Assembly: GCF_014203715.1 (NCBI RefSeq)
Contig: NZ_JACHJP010000005.1
Location: 62,001-126,000 of the forward strand
Reading direction: 5' to 3'
Source: Streptosporangium saharense
GTDB taxonomy: Bacteria; Actinomycetota; Actinomycetes; Streptosporangiales; Streptosporangiaceae
DNA: 64,000 nucleotides
Under the pieces are notes generated by a model. That model ran no database searches and was not told where the DNA came from. It was given only the letters and a program-made list of their open reading frames with translations. Numbering within the stretch: position 1 is the first letter of the stretch; every line of letters begins with the position of its first letter. Shown piece after piece: positions 1-8,630 of this stretch. The position numbers and the translations under genes were made by a program.

Positions 1-2
1 AG

Positions 3-1430
3 GGTTTCGGTCGGGAGGACGTTCGGGGGGACACCGCTCGGGAGGGCGTTACGCGGGAGGAGACCGCTCAGGAAGGCGGGAACGGTGGGTGGCCCGGGAG
101 GCGGCGGGATCCTCGGTGGGGGGCCGGGCTGGGGCTGGGGGCGTTGCTCGGTATGTGCGCGGTGCCGCCGATCGCCAGTCCCCTCGCCGGGATCGTCGGC
201 TTCTACCGGCCGCTGTTCTTCCCGTGGACGGGGCAGCGGGTTCTGCCGGTTCACCTGCCGATTCTCGTCGTGGTCGCGGCCCTGTTGGCGGTGACGGCGG
301 TTACGGTCTCCTGGCAGGTGGCGGGGCGTGGGGCCGGGCTCAGGGCTGCCCTGGTGGCCTCGCCGGTGCTCCTGGCGACGTTGCCGCTCTCGGTCGGCCT
401 GCCGTACCCGGTGGAGATCGGGTTGCTCGTCGCGGGGCTTGTCCCTGCGGCGTGGGCGGCGGCGCGGAGCCGTACGGAATGGACATTTGGGGCGGCGACC
501 GGGCTGTGGGCGGCGTCGCTGGCGGTCTCCTGGTCGCTCGTCACGCAGACCGCCACGCTGGTCACGCTGCCGGTCGTGGCGCTGGCCGCGGCGGTGACCG
601 CGTTCCTCGGGCGGGAGCGGCGGGTGCGGGCCGGGGGTGCCTGCGTGGCGACGCTGCTCGCCGGGATGCAGGCGCTGGCCGTTGGTCTGGCGCTCGACTG
701 GCCCGCGCGTACGGCGGCCTTCGGCGTGCTCGCCGTCGCCTGCGTCGCGGCGGCCGTCGCGGGCCGTTTCAGGAGGGAGACGTTCGCGGCCGGAACCGAG
801 GTGGCCGGGTACGCTCTGGCCCTGGTCGGCCTGGCGCTCGCCGCCGACGGCCTCGCAAATGCCTCGCTGGCCTGCGCCGTCGTCGGCGTGATGATGGCCG
901 GTACGGCGCTGCGGCCCGACCGGCGCCGGGCGGGATACGTGGGGACGGGGCTGTTGCTCGTGGCCTCCTGGCTGCGGCTGCTGGCCTCGGACATCACGGT
1001 GATCGAGGCCTACACGGTGCCGTTCTCGCTGGTCCTGCTCGGGTTCGGCTGGTGGAGGGCACGCGGGCAGGCGCGTTCCTCATGGCTCTCGTACGGCCCG
1101 GCCCTCGGTTCGAGCCTGCTGCCCAGCGCGGTCGCGGTGCTCAACGGGTCCGGGTGGGTCAGGCCGCTGCTGCTCGGCCTGGTGTGCCTGGCCGTACTGC
1201 TGGCCGGGGCACGGGCACGGCTGCAGGCCCCCGCGCTACTGGGCGGCCTCGTCCTGGCCGTCGTCGTCCTGCACGAACTCGCGCCGTGGATCGCGCAGGC
1301 CGTGATGACGGTGCCGCGCTGGGTGCCGATGGCGCTCGGCGGCCTGCTGCTCGTGGTGGTCGGCGCGACCTACGAGGCCCGGCTGCGGGACGTGCGCAGA
1401 CTGCGAGCGATGGTCGGCCGGATGCACTGA
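3..1430 (+). CDS. Polytopic membrane protein, C-terminal part (5' end outside window)
   Basis: The frame is open from the left edge with no stop, so this is the 3' part of a longer gene; the first internal ATG is at 144. What is visible is a run of about ten to twelve hydrophobic Ala/Leu/Val-rich helices separated by short Arg-rich loops, and an Arg-rich cytoplasmic tail after the last helix. The pattern resembles the large actinobacterial membrane proteins with an SCO7613-type C-terminal region, whose function is unknown. No catalytic motif is visible. It converges on the secreted-protein gene that ends 17 bases downstream. Confidence 0.7.
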   Translation, partial: GFGREDVRGDTAREGVTREETAQEGGNGGWPGRRRDPRWGAGLGLGALLGMCAVPPIASPLAGIVGFYRPLFFPWTGQRVLPVHLPILVVVAALLAVTAVTVSWQVAGRGAGLRAALVASPVLLATLPLSVGLPYPVEIGLLVAGLVPAAWAAARSRTEWTFGAATGLWAASLAVSWSLVTQTATLVTLPVVALAAAVTAFLGRERRVRAGGACVATLLAGMQALAVGLALDWPARTAAFGVLAVACVAAAVAGRFRRETFAAGTEVAGYALALVGLALAADGLANASLACAVVGVMMAGTALRPDRRRAGYVGTGLLLVASWLRLLASDITVIEAYTVPFSLVLLGFGWWRARGQARSSWLSYGPALGSSLLPSAVAVLNGSGWVRPLLLGLVCLAVLLAGARARLQAPALLGGLVLAVVVLHELAPWIAQAVMTVPRWVPMALGGLLLVVVGATYEARLRDVRRLRAMVGRMH

Positions 1431-1442
1431 CCCGGCCGACCA
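1411..1442. terminator. Hairpin between convergent genes
   Basis: TGGTCGGCCGG and CCGGCCGACCA form a perfect 11-base stem around a 10-base loop that contains the stop codon of the upstream membrane-protein gene. There is no T tract, which is usual in high-GC actinobacteria. Placed between two convergent ends, it could terminate both transcripts. Confidence 0.5.
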
Positions 1443-1447
1443 CCTGG

Positions 1448-3046
1448 TCACCGTACGGGATCGACCGGAGCGGCGGGGACGTCGGAAACGGGGGGAACGG
1501 TGGCTGTGGAAGTAGTGGCGGCGGTTCTCGCGGGAGAGACGGCGACGGAGAGGCTGGAGGCGGCCGGAGGGGCTACGTCGGAAGCCGGAGTGGCTGCGCT
1601 GGAAGAGGGAGCGGCGGCTGTTTTGGCGGGGGCAGCCGCGACGGAGCTGGTTGAAGCGGTGGTTTTGACCGGGGCGACGGAGACGGTGGAGCTAGCGGGT
1701 TTGGCCGAAGCACCGGAGGCGGCGGGGGTGGAGTCGGCTGTTTTGGCGGGGATAGCCGGGGCGGAGCCGGTTGAAGTGGCGGTTTTGGCCGGGGCGATGG
1801 AGGTGGCGGCGTTGGAATCGGTGATTTTGGCGGGGGCGGAGCTGGTTGAAGGGGGAACGGCGGTGGAGGGGCTGGAAGCGGTCGGAGGAACGACGGCGGG
1901 GGCCGGAGGTGCTGCGATGGAAGTAGGGGGAGCAGGGGGGACGGCGGTTGTGGAAGCGGGGAGCGTGGGGGCGGAGATCACCGCGATGATTCTGCCTTCG
2001 GCGCATGAGCCGTCGCGGTCGCAGGCTCTGACCGGCACCTCGTGGATTCCCGGTGCCGTCGATCTGAGTGTCACCCGGCCCTCGGAGGTGACCGTGGCCT
2101 GGGGGCTCGCGGTGTCGTTCAGGAGGTAGGTGATCTCGCCGCCCTCCGGGTCGGACGAGGTGAGGGAGCCGGTGAGTTCGCCGTCCGCGGGGCCGGTCAG
2201 CAGGAGATAGGGCGAGGTCGGCGGCAGGTTCCGCACGCACGGGGGCTCGCACGAGATCTCCACCGAGTCGAGGAGGTTGCCCTGGTTGGGCAGGCCGCTG
2301 CCGGAGGAGATGGAGACGAACTCAAGCCGGGTGACGGTCTGACCCGGTGGGACCAGATATCTGCCCGTGTAGTGGCCCCATTTCGCGCCGCCGTCGGCGA
2401 TGTCCGGGGTGCTCTGGCCCTTGGGAACCTGGGTGACCCCGCCGATCCTGACCTGCAGGACGTCCTTCGTGTTCCCCTCGGTGCGTCCCCGGTGCGCCAG
2501 GTGCCAGGTCAGCGTCGAGCCCGGCACGGTCCTGACGTCCTGGGAGAGCGTGGCAGGCGCCGTACCGTTGACCTCGGCGAACTGCCTTCCGGTGTCGGGC
2601 CGTACGGCAGGAGCATCGGGCCCCCAGACCTCGACAAGCCCGTCCCCCGCCGAGGTCTTCCACCCGGGCACCCCGGAACGCAGGTTGCTCTGACCGTGTA
2701 GACCACCGGGCTCCTCGAACCCCCCGTTGACCAACCTGCACGCCGAGGCCGGAACAGGGGCCAGAGCCGAGACCGGAGCCGAAGCTGGAGCCGAGGCCGG
2801 GACCGAAGAGGCCGAAGCCGGGGCTGAAACCGAGGCCAGAGCCAAAGCCGGAACCGGAGCCAGGACCGAAGAGGCCGGAGCCAGGACCGAAGAAGCCGGA
2901 ACCGAGACTGGGGCCAGAGCGGAAACCGGGGCCAAGGGCAGGGCGGGAACCAGGGCCGAAGCGGAGGTCGGATAAGCGGTGGTGGTTACGCAGGTTGTGC
3001 AGAGGAGGGCGATACTCAGGAACGCCCGGGAATGTGGTCTTTCCAT
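1448..3046 (-). CDS. Secreted low-complexity protein with carbohydrate-binding-like domain
   Basis: 532 residues. Residues 1-31 look like a Sec signal peptide ending in an Ala/Ser-rich cleavage region. Residues about 32-110 are an Ala/Pro/Ser/Val repeat with 'APVSA/APASSV' units. Residues about 112-265 form a globular domain opening with NGGFEEPGG, like the DUF642/CBM-type jelly rolls of exported proteins (x-NGGFE start, 'GTAPATLSQDV', 'LDSVEISCEP'). A short Ig/cadherin-like segment follows (about 275-360), then a 165-residue Pro/Ala/Ser/Thr tail with no LPXTG sorting signal. It is probably an exported wall- or polysaccharide-associated protein; the ligand is unknown. The start ATG sits just before a basic n-region. 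Confidence 0.7.
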   Translation of the reverse strand: MERPHSRAFLSIALLCTTCVTTTAYPTSASALVPALPLAPVSALAPVSVPASSVLAPASSVLAPVPALALASVSAPASASSVPASAPASAPVSALAPVPASACRLVNGGFEEPGGLHGQSNLRSGVPGWKTSAGDGLVEVWGPDAPAVRPDTGRQFAEVNGTAPATLSQDVRTVPGSTLTWHLAHRGRTEGNTKDVLQVRIGGVTQVPKGQSTPDIADGGAKWGHYTGRYLVPPGQTVTRLEFVSISSGSGLPNQGNLLDSVEISCEPPCVRNLPPTSPYLLLTGPADGELTGSLTSSDPEGGEITYLLNDTASPQATVTSEGRVTLRSTAPGIHEVPVRACDRDGSCAEGRIIAVISAPTLPASTTAVPPAPPTSIAAPPAPAVVPPTASSPSTAVPPSTSSAPAKITDSNAATSIAPAKTATSTGSAPAIPAKTADSTPAASGASAKPASSTVSVAPVKTTASTSSVAAAPAKTAAAPSSSAATPASDVAPPAASSLSVAVSPARTAATTSTATVPPVSDVPAAPVDPVR

Positions 3047-3300
3047 CTGTTTCCCCCCGATCGAAGGACGCCTGGCCGGGGGGATCAGGCGTTGAGCGGG
3101 GGAAATGCTACAGCGATCGTCGTGGCCGTCCGTCGAGAAACGCGCGGGTTCCGGTACCCCGGGTGGAGAGTCGGGGGCATATGGTTACGATCCCCAACAT
3201 GGCCTAATAAGGCGCCGTAAGTCCTTCTCCTTCGGAGAGATATGGCGTTAGCTTTCGGACATGGGCGATCAGGTCCGGTGGCGATCAGGGAGGTAGGGAC

Positions 3301-4491
3301 GTGAAGGTCGGGGTCGTCGGTGCGGGGATCGTGGGCCTGGCCGTCGCCAGGGAGCTGGCGCTGACGCATGGGGCCACGGTGACCGTCCTCGACAAGGAGG
3401 ACCGCGTCGGGGCGCACCAGACCGGCCACAACAGCGGAGTGGTGCACGCGGGCATCTACTACAAGCCGGGCTCGCTCAAGGCCAAGCTCTGCCGGGACGG
3501 GATGGCGCTGCTGAGGGAGTACTGCGCCGAGCACGCCATCGCCTACGACGAGGTCGGCAAGCTCGTGATCGCCTCGACCCCCGCGGAACGTTCCGGGCTG
3601 CACGGCATCGCCGAACGGGCCCGCGCGAACGGGGTTCCCGGGATCGTCGAGCTGGACGCGCTCGGGCTGCGTGAAGTCGAGCCGCACGCCGTCGGGGTGG
3701 CCGCGGTGCACTCCCCGCACACCGCCATCGCCGACTTCCCCGCGGTCGCCCGCCGCCTGGCCAGGGACGTCGAGGAGTCGGGCGGCTCGGTGCTGCTGTC
3801 CCATCCGGTGCGCGCGCTGCGGGAGACCGCCAACGGCGTGGAGGTGATCGCGGGAAGCCGCAGGCTCGCCTTCGACCGCCTGGTCGTCTGCGCCGGGCTC
3901 GGCACCGACACCGTCGCCAGGATGGCGAAGTCGACGGCGGACGTGCGGATCGTGCCCTTCCGCGGCGAGTACTACGCGCTGGCCGGGGCCTCGAAGGACC
4001 TGGTCAGGGGCCTGATCTATCCGGTTCCCGACCCGCGCTACCCCTTCCTGGGCGTGCACCTGACCCGCAGGATCGACGGCGAGGTGCTCGTCGGCCCCAA
4101 CGCGGTCATGGCGCTTGCGCTTGAGGGCTACTCGTGGCGTGACGTCGATCTGGCCGACCTGCGCAGGACCCTGACCTGGAAGGGCACCAGGAAGCTGGCC
4201 GCCCGGCACTGGCGCACCGGGGTCAGGGAGGTGGTCGGCTCGATGTTCAAGGGCTCCTTCCTGGCGGCGGCCCGCCGCTACGTCCCCGAGCTGACCGGCG
4301 CCGATCTCGTCAGGACGACCGGTGGCGTAAGGGCCCAGGCCGTCGCGGGCGACGGGAGCATGCTGGACGACTTCGCGATCGACGTGCAGGGCCGGGTGGT
4401 GCTGGTGCGAAACGCCCCGTCACCGGCGGCGACCTCCAGCCTGGCGATCGCCAGGCACATCGTGGGGTTAACCTCAGTATTGACCAATTAA
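3301..4491 (+). CDS. lhgO: L-2-hydroxyglutarate oxidase
   Basis: 396 residues, full length for the LhgO/YgaF family of FAD-dependent (S)-2-hydroxy-acid oxidases, which return L-2-hydroxyglutarate to 2-oxoglutarate. The N terminus has the Rossmann GxGxxG (VGAGIVGLA, residues 6-14) and the family segment HQTGHNSGVVHAGIYY (39-54), the region around the flavin. The C-terminal part has the expected FAD-closing segment with 'TTGGVRAQAV'. The start is GTG at 3301 with 'agggaggtaggg'-type purine-rich sequence just upstream. It ends 10 bases before the response-regulator gene but need not be functionally linked to it. Confidence 0.9.
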   Translation: MKVGVVGAGIVGLAVARELALTHGATVTVLDKEDRVGAHQTGHNSGVVHAGIYYKPGSLKAKLCRDGMALLREYCAEHAIAYDEVGKLVIASTPAERSGLHGIAERARANGVPGIVELDALGLREVEPHAVGVAAVHSPHTAIADFPAVARRLARDVEESGGSVLLSHPVRALRETANGVEVIAGSRRLAFDRLVVCAGLGTDTVARMAKSTADVRIVPFRGEYYALAGASKDLVRGLIYPVPDPRYPFLGVHLTRRIDGEVLVGPNAVMALALEGYSWRDVDLADLRRTLTWKGTRKLAARHWRTGVREVVGSMFKGSFLAAARRYVPELTGADLVRTTGGVRAQAVAGDGSMLDDFAIDVQGRVVLVRNAPSPAATSSLAIARHIVGLTSVLTN

Positions 4492-4501
4492 CTCCTTTTT
4501 C

Positions 4502-5233
4502 ATGTGGGCGAGTGAAGATAAACCCGTGACCGATTCCCCTGAGGCTCGCCTCTTGATCGTCGAGGACGAGCCCAACATCCTCGAACTGCTGGCCGCGAGC
4601 CTGCGGTTCGCCGGATTCGGGGTTAACACGGCGGGAAGCGGAACCGAGGCCGTCGCCGCGGTTCAGCGGTATCGTCCCGACCTCATCGTGCTCGACGTCA
4701 TGCTTCCCGACATGGACGGCTTCGACGTCGTACGGCGGTTGCGCGGCGGCGGTACCGACACGCCCGTGCTCTTCCTGACCGCCCGCGACGCCACGGAGGA
4801 CAAGATCCGTGGGCTGACGGCCGGTGGGGACGACTACGTGACCAAGCCGTTCAGCCTTGAGGAGGTCGTGGCACGCATCAGGGCGGTGCTGCGCCGTACC
4901 GGAGCGGGAGATCTGTTCGCCAGGCCGCCCAGGCTCACCTTCGCCGACATCGAGCTCGACGAGGAGAGCCACGAGGTGTGGCGCGGGGGCAAGCCGGTCT
5001 CGCTGTCGCCCACGGAGTTCAAGCTGCTGCGCTACTTCATGGTCAACGCGGGACGGGTGCTGTCGAAGGCGCAGATCCTGGACCACGTGTGGGACTACGA
5101 CTTCCGGGGGGACGTGGGCATCGTCGAGTCCTACGTCTCGGTGCTCCGCAGGAAGATCGACAACGTCGATCCCCGGTTGATCCACACCCTGCGCGGGGTC
5201 GGCTACGTGCTTCGTCTGCCACCGGGACACTGA
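4502..5233 (+). CDS. OmpR/PhoB-family response regulator
   Basis: 243 residues from the ATG, or 235 from a GTG at 4526, which gives a more typical N terminus. The receiver domain has the acidic pair EDE (21-23), phospho-acceptor Asp65 in VLDVMLPDMDG and Lys115 in TKPF. The C-terminal winged helix is complete, with 'LSPTEFKLLRYF' and 'HTLRGVGYVLR'. The stop overlaps the kinase start by one base (TGATG), so the pair is translationally coupled. The closest relative in the window is the orphan regulator at 12411. The nearby MacAB-like pump is the likeliest target, by position only. Confidence 0.92.
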   Translation: MWASEDKPVTDSPEARLLIVEDEPNILELLAASLRFAGFGVNTAGSGTEAVAAVQRYRPDLIVLDVMLPDMDGFDVVRRLRGGGTDTPVLFLTARDATEDKIRGLTAGGDDYVTKPFSLEEVVARIRAVLRRTGAGDLFARPPRLTFADIELDEESHEVWRGGKPVSLSPTEFKLLRYFMVNAGRVLSKAQILDHVWDYDFRGDVGIVESYVSVLRRKIDNVDPRLIHTLRGVGYVLRLPPGH

Positions 5234-6630
5234 TGGGCCCGATGGTCGGAGCCACCCCGCTCAGAGTCAAGCTGATCGCCGTCGTCCTCCTTCTCCTCAC
5301 CGTCGCCCTCGCGCTGATCGGCTTCGGCAGCGTCTCGATCATGCGCGGCTACCTCATCGACCGGGTGGACAGCCAGGCGCAGTTGAACGCCGACAGCGTC
5401 ATACGCCGCCTGCACCGCAACGGCCCCGCGACCCTGGTCGGCAGGCCGGTTCCCTCCGACACCCGGGTGGAGATCCGCGACCCGCACGGCACGATCACCC
5501 TGCTGCTCCAGGGCACCGACGTCGAGAACAAGGCGGGTCCCCATCTGCCGCCCGTCGTGGAGAGCTATCCGTTCGAGATCGACGAGTGGCGGGTCCACCG
5601 CTTCCCCACCAACGACGGCGGCAGCGTCGTGGTGGCCGTGGACATGTCCGAGGTCCGGCAGATCGTCGGCCAGCTCGCCCTGATCGAACTGCTCGGCGGT
5701 GGCGGTCTCATGCTGATGCTCGCCGGGGTCGGGGTGGTGATCATCCGAAGGAGCATGCGGCCCCTTGAGGAGATCGAGCAGACCGCCCAGGCCATCGCCG
5801 CCGGTGACCTGAGCCGCCGTGTCCCCGCCGCGAATCCGGCCACCGAGGTCGGCAGGCTCGGTCAGTCGCTGAACAGCATGCTCGCCCAGATCGAGTCCGC
5901 CTTCGAGGCCAGGTCGGAGTCGGAGCTCTCCGCCCGCCGTTCCGAGGAACGCATGCGCAGGTTCGTCGCCGACGCCTCCCACGAGCTCCGTACGCCGCTG
6001 ACGTCGATCAGGGGCTTCGCCGAGTTCTACCGGCAGGCCCCCGAGGTCGATCCCGCGCCGCTGATGCGCAGGGTCGAGTCGGAGGCGGTCAGGATGGGCC
6101 TGCTCGTGGACGACCTGCTGATGCTGGCCAGGCTCGACCAGCAGCGGCCCATGGCCATGCGCCCCGTGGACCTGCTCGCCATCGCCGCCGACGCCACCCA
6201 CGACGCCCGCATCCTCGCCCCCTCCCGCGAGGTGACGCTCACCGTCGACGGCGCCGCCCTCATCGTCTCCGGCGACGAGGTACGGCTGCGCCAGGTCGTG
6301 GGCAACCTGACGAACAACGCCCTGACCCACACCCCGGACGGCACCCCGGTCCGCATGACGCTCTCGGCGCAGGGCTCCATGGCGGTCGTCGAGGTGACCG
6401 ACGAGGGGCCGGGGCTCAGCGCGGAGCAGTGCGAGCGGGTCTTCGAACGGTTCTACCGGGTCGACTCCTCACGAGGCCGCCGCGCCCCCGAGGACGGCGG
6501 CAGCGGCCTCGGTCTGGCCATCGTGGCGGCCATCGTCGAGGCCCACGGCGGCACCGTCGCCGTGGACTCCGACCCCGGCAAGGGTTCGACCTTCCGCGTG
6601 ACCCTCCCCCTCGCCCCCGACTCCGCCTGA
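5233..6630 (+). CDS. Sensor histidine kinase, HAMP type
   Basis: 465 residues. Membrane segments at about 12-34 and 151-172 enclose an extracytoplasmic sensor of about 115 residues. A HAMP linker with 'RPLEEIEQTAQAIAAGDLSRRV' character follows, then HisKA with phospho-acceptor His250 (ASHELRTPL) and a complete HATPase domain (NLTNNAL, DEGPGLS, SGLGLAIV). It belongs to the actinobacterial MprB/TrcS/TcrY-like group and is the partner of the regulator with which it overlaps. The sensor domain shows no recognisable ligand fold. The longer upstream frame that begins inside the regulator gene is not used. It converges with the adaptor gene 16 bases downstream. Confidence 0.92.
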   Translation: MGPMVGATPLRVKLIAVVLLLLTVALALIGFGSVSIMRGYLIDRVDSQAQLNADSVIRRLHRNGPATLVGRPVPSDTRVEIRDPHGTITLLLQGTDVENKAGPHLPPVVESYPFEIDEWRVHRFPTNDGGSVVVAVDMSEVRQIVGQLALIELLGGGGLMLMLAGVGVVIIRRSMRPLEEIEQTAQAIAAGDLSRRVPAANPATEVGRLGQSLNSMLAQIESAFEARSESELSARRSEERMRRFVADASHELRTPLTSIRGFAEFYRQAPEVDPAPLMRRVESEAVRMGLLVDDLLMLARLDQQRPMAMRPVDLLAIAADATHDARILAPSREVTLTVDGAALIVSGDEVRLRQVVGNLTNNALTHTPDGTPVRMTLSAQGSMAVVEVTDEGPGLSAEQCERVFERFYRVDSSRGRRAPEDGGSGLGLAIVAAIVEAHGGTVAVDSDPGKGSTFRVTLPLAPDSA

Positions 6631-6646
6631 CCGCTCAGGGCCGGGG

Positions 6647-8485
6647 TTACGAGAGGCCGCCGGGCCAGGTGCCGTCGGGGAAGCCGCCGGTGGTGGCGCC
6701 GGTGGGGAGGACCACCCGGTCGTTCTCGGTGAGGCCCGAGGTGATCTCGACGTACTGGTCGCTCCGCACGCCCGTCGTCACCACGCGCTCGCCGCCACCC
6801 TGCACGGTGACCCGCGAGACGCCCTCCTTGGTCCGTACGGCCTGCGCGGGCAGATAGAGCGCGGCCTGGGACTGGGCGACGGTGACGGTGACCGTGGCGG
6901 TCTGACCCACCAGGAGGTCGGTGGGGGCCTCGTCGAAGACGATCGTGACCCCGTACCTCACGAGCTGGCCGGTGGTCGTCGCGGTCGGCGCGATGTGGGT
7001 TACCGTGCCGTCGTACTTTTTGCCCTCCCGGGTGGCGAGGGTGATCGTGGCGCGCTGTCCCAGTTTGAGGCTGCCGATGTCCGACTCGGTGAACAGCGCC
7101 TCGACCTGGAGCTCGTCGAGGTTGCCGAGGGTGACGAAGGCACCGGTTCCGGCCTCGTCGCCGACGGCGCCCGCCACGGACATCACGGTCCCGTCGGCGG
7201 GAGCCGTGATCTGTACCCCGTCCAGCTCCTCACGGGCGTCGGTCAGCTCGGCCTGCGCCCGCTTGACCTGGGCCTGCGCCTGGTCGACGCTGAGCGCCCC
7301 CTGCCCGCCCGTCCCCCTGGTGCCCCCGCCCTGGAGCTGGGCCGTCTTGCCCTGGCCGGTGCTCTGGCCGGTCCCGCGCTTGACGCCCTGCCCGGCTGTT
7401 CCCTGGCCTTTACCGGTGCCGGTGCCGGTGCCGGTGCCGGTGCCGGTGGTGGCGCACGTGGTCGGCCTTGCGGTCGCGCCCGGCTTCGCCGTCGGCTTTC
7501 CGCTGGGCTTGGCAGTGGGTTTGGCAGTGGGCTTGAGGGTGGGTTTGGTGGTGGGCCTCGGGGAGGGCTTCGCGGTGGGTTCCTGGGTCGGCTGTGTCGA
7601 GGGGCCGGGGCGGGTGGGGGTCACCTGGGGGGTCGCGGTCACCGTGACCGTCGCGGTGACGGTCACCGTGACGGTGACCTCGGGTGCGGGGTGGCCGGAC
7701 CCTCCACCGTGCCGCTTCGTCCTGGCGGTCGGCGTCGGGGTCGGGGTGGGCGTCGGTACGGCGGTCGGGCCGGTCTTGACGAGGTATCCGGCGGGCACGA
7801 CCGCGCCCATCCGGCCCGCTCCACCGCTGGGCACGGCGCTCGGGGTGATGTCAGGGACGGCGGGCGTGGGGGTGGACGTGCCGCCCGGCACCAGTGTCTG
7901 TTCAGGTTCCGCTGTACGGCTGCGCCCGGGTGACGGGTTCGGCGTCGCCGTACCGCCCGGAGGAGGGGTTGGGGCGGTTGGGGGACACTGCGCCCCACCG
8001 GGCTGGCCCTGCCCCTGGGACTGACCCTGGCCATAAGCCTGGCCCTGTGACTGGACCTGGGACTGCCCGGAAGACTGCCCCTGAGCGGCCGGGGTGGGGG
8101 AGGCGGACTGGGTTTCGGCGTTGTCCAGGGCTTCCTGGGCCGCCGCGAGTTGTGCCTTGGCCGCCGTGTACCGTTCGCGGGCCGGTGCCGAGCCGATGGT
8201 GGCGAGCACCTCACCCCTGCGCACCTTGTCCCCGGCCCTGACGTAGACCTTCTTGACCGTTCCCGAACCGCCGAAGGCCAGCTCCCTGGTCCGTTCGTCC
8301 ACGGTGTTGCCCGCCGCCGAGACCGCGGCGGTCACGGTTCCGCGCCGGGTGGCGACGAGCTCGACCCGGGGTGCCTTCTCGGAGCCGTCGTCGAGGACGT
8401 AGAACACGCCCGCGCCCACGAGGACAAGGGCGGCAAGGGCGAGTCCTCCCACGCGTGCGGGTTTCGGGAGGTTGGTCGGTCTCAT
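6647..8485 (-). CDS. HlyD/MacA-type efflux adaptor with giant low-complexity insert
   Basis: 612 residues. An N-terminal membrane anchor (about 12-30) is followed by the first half of a lipoyl/barrel-sandwich domain (about 40-115). The second half and the beta-barrel start near residue 390 ('DGVQITAPADGTVMSVAGAVGD') and run to the end. Between them, in place of the helical hairpin of Gram-negative MacA, lies about 245 residues of Gln/Gly, Pro/Thr, Thr/Val, Lys/Pro/Thr and Gly/Thr repeats, with only a short helical stretch before the second half. The gene is transcribed away from a second adaptor at 8631 that heads the ABC operon. An alternative adaptor for the same pump is likely, but no ABC gene lies beside it on its own strand. 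Confidence 0.8.
   Translation of the reverse strand: MRPTNLPKPARVGGLALAALVLVGAGVFYVLDDGSEKAPRVELVATRRGTVTAAVSAAGNTVDERTRELAFGGSGTVKKVYVRAGDKVRRGEVLATIGSAPARERYTAAKAQLAAAQEALDNAETQSASPTPAAQGQSSGQSQVQSQGQAYGQGQSQGQGQPGGAQCPPTAPTPPPGGTATPNPSPGRSRTAEPEQTLVPGGTSTPTPAVPDITPSAVPSGGAGRMGAVVPAGYLVKTGPTAVPTPTPTPTPTARTKRHGGGSGHPAPEVTVTVTVTATVTVTATPQVTPTRPGPSTQPTQEPTAKPSPRPTTKPTLKPTAKPTAKPSGKPTAKPGATARPTTCATTGTGTGTGTGTGKGQGTAGQGVKRGTGQSTGQGKTAQLQGGGTRGTGGQGALSVDQAQAQVKRAQAELTDAREELDGVQITAPADGTVMSVAGAVGDEAGTGAFVTLGNLDELQVEALFTESDIGSLKLGQRATITLATREGKKYDGTVTHIAPTATTTGQLVRYGVTIVFDEAPTDLLVGQTATVTVTVAQSQAALYLPAQAVRTKEGVSRVTVQGGGERVVTTGVRSDQYVEITSGLTENDRVVLPTGATTGGFPDGTWPGGLS
7413..7448. repeat. Six tandem CCGGTG hexamers
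   Basis: Six perfect head-to-tail copies of ccggtg inside the adaptor gene encode alternating Gly-Thr on the minus strand. In-frame hexamer repeats of this sort can change copy number by slippage without shifting the frame, so the linker length may vary between strains. Confidence 0.85.
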
Positions 8486-8538
8486 GGCGGACCATCTTGG
8501 CGTGCCCGATTCACTGCCTGCTCACAAAAACCTGAATA

Positions 8539-8577
8539 TTTCCTGTATGTCCACATCTGTGGAGGGCTTGCAGGAAA
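8539..8577. promoter_or_regulatory. Nested inverted repeats in divergent adaptor promoter
   Basis: TTTCCTG (8539-8545) pairs with CAGGAAA (8571-8577), and inside it TCCAC (8550-8554) pairs with GTGGA (8559-8563). They lie in the 145-base gap between the two divergently transcribed adaptor genes. A shared operator for one of the OmpR-type regulators is possible; no regulator is proven. Confidence 0.4.
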
Positions 8578-8630
8578 CACTCAGCAAGAGTTGGGTTTAG
8601 CTCAAGTCTGGTACGCCAGGGTCGAGCGCT

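Noticed and set aside
89..1654. 521-codon plus-strand frame and other long frames over the first 3 kb
   Set aside because: Shadow of the membrane-protein and secreted-protein genes; Gly/Arg-rich composition with no domain and no start signal.
1448..3046. Sortase substrate
   Set aside because: No LPXTG-like motif or C-terminal helix after the Pro/Ala/Ser tail.
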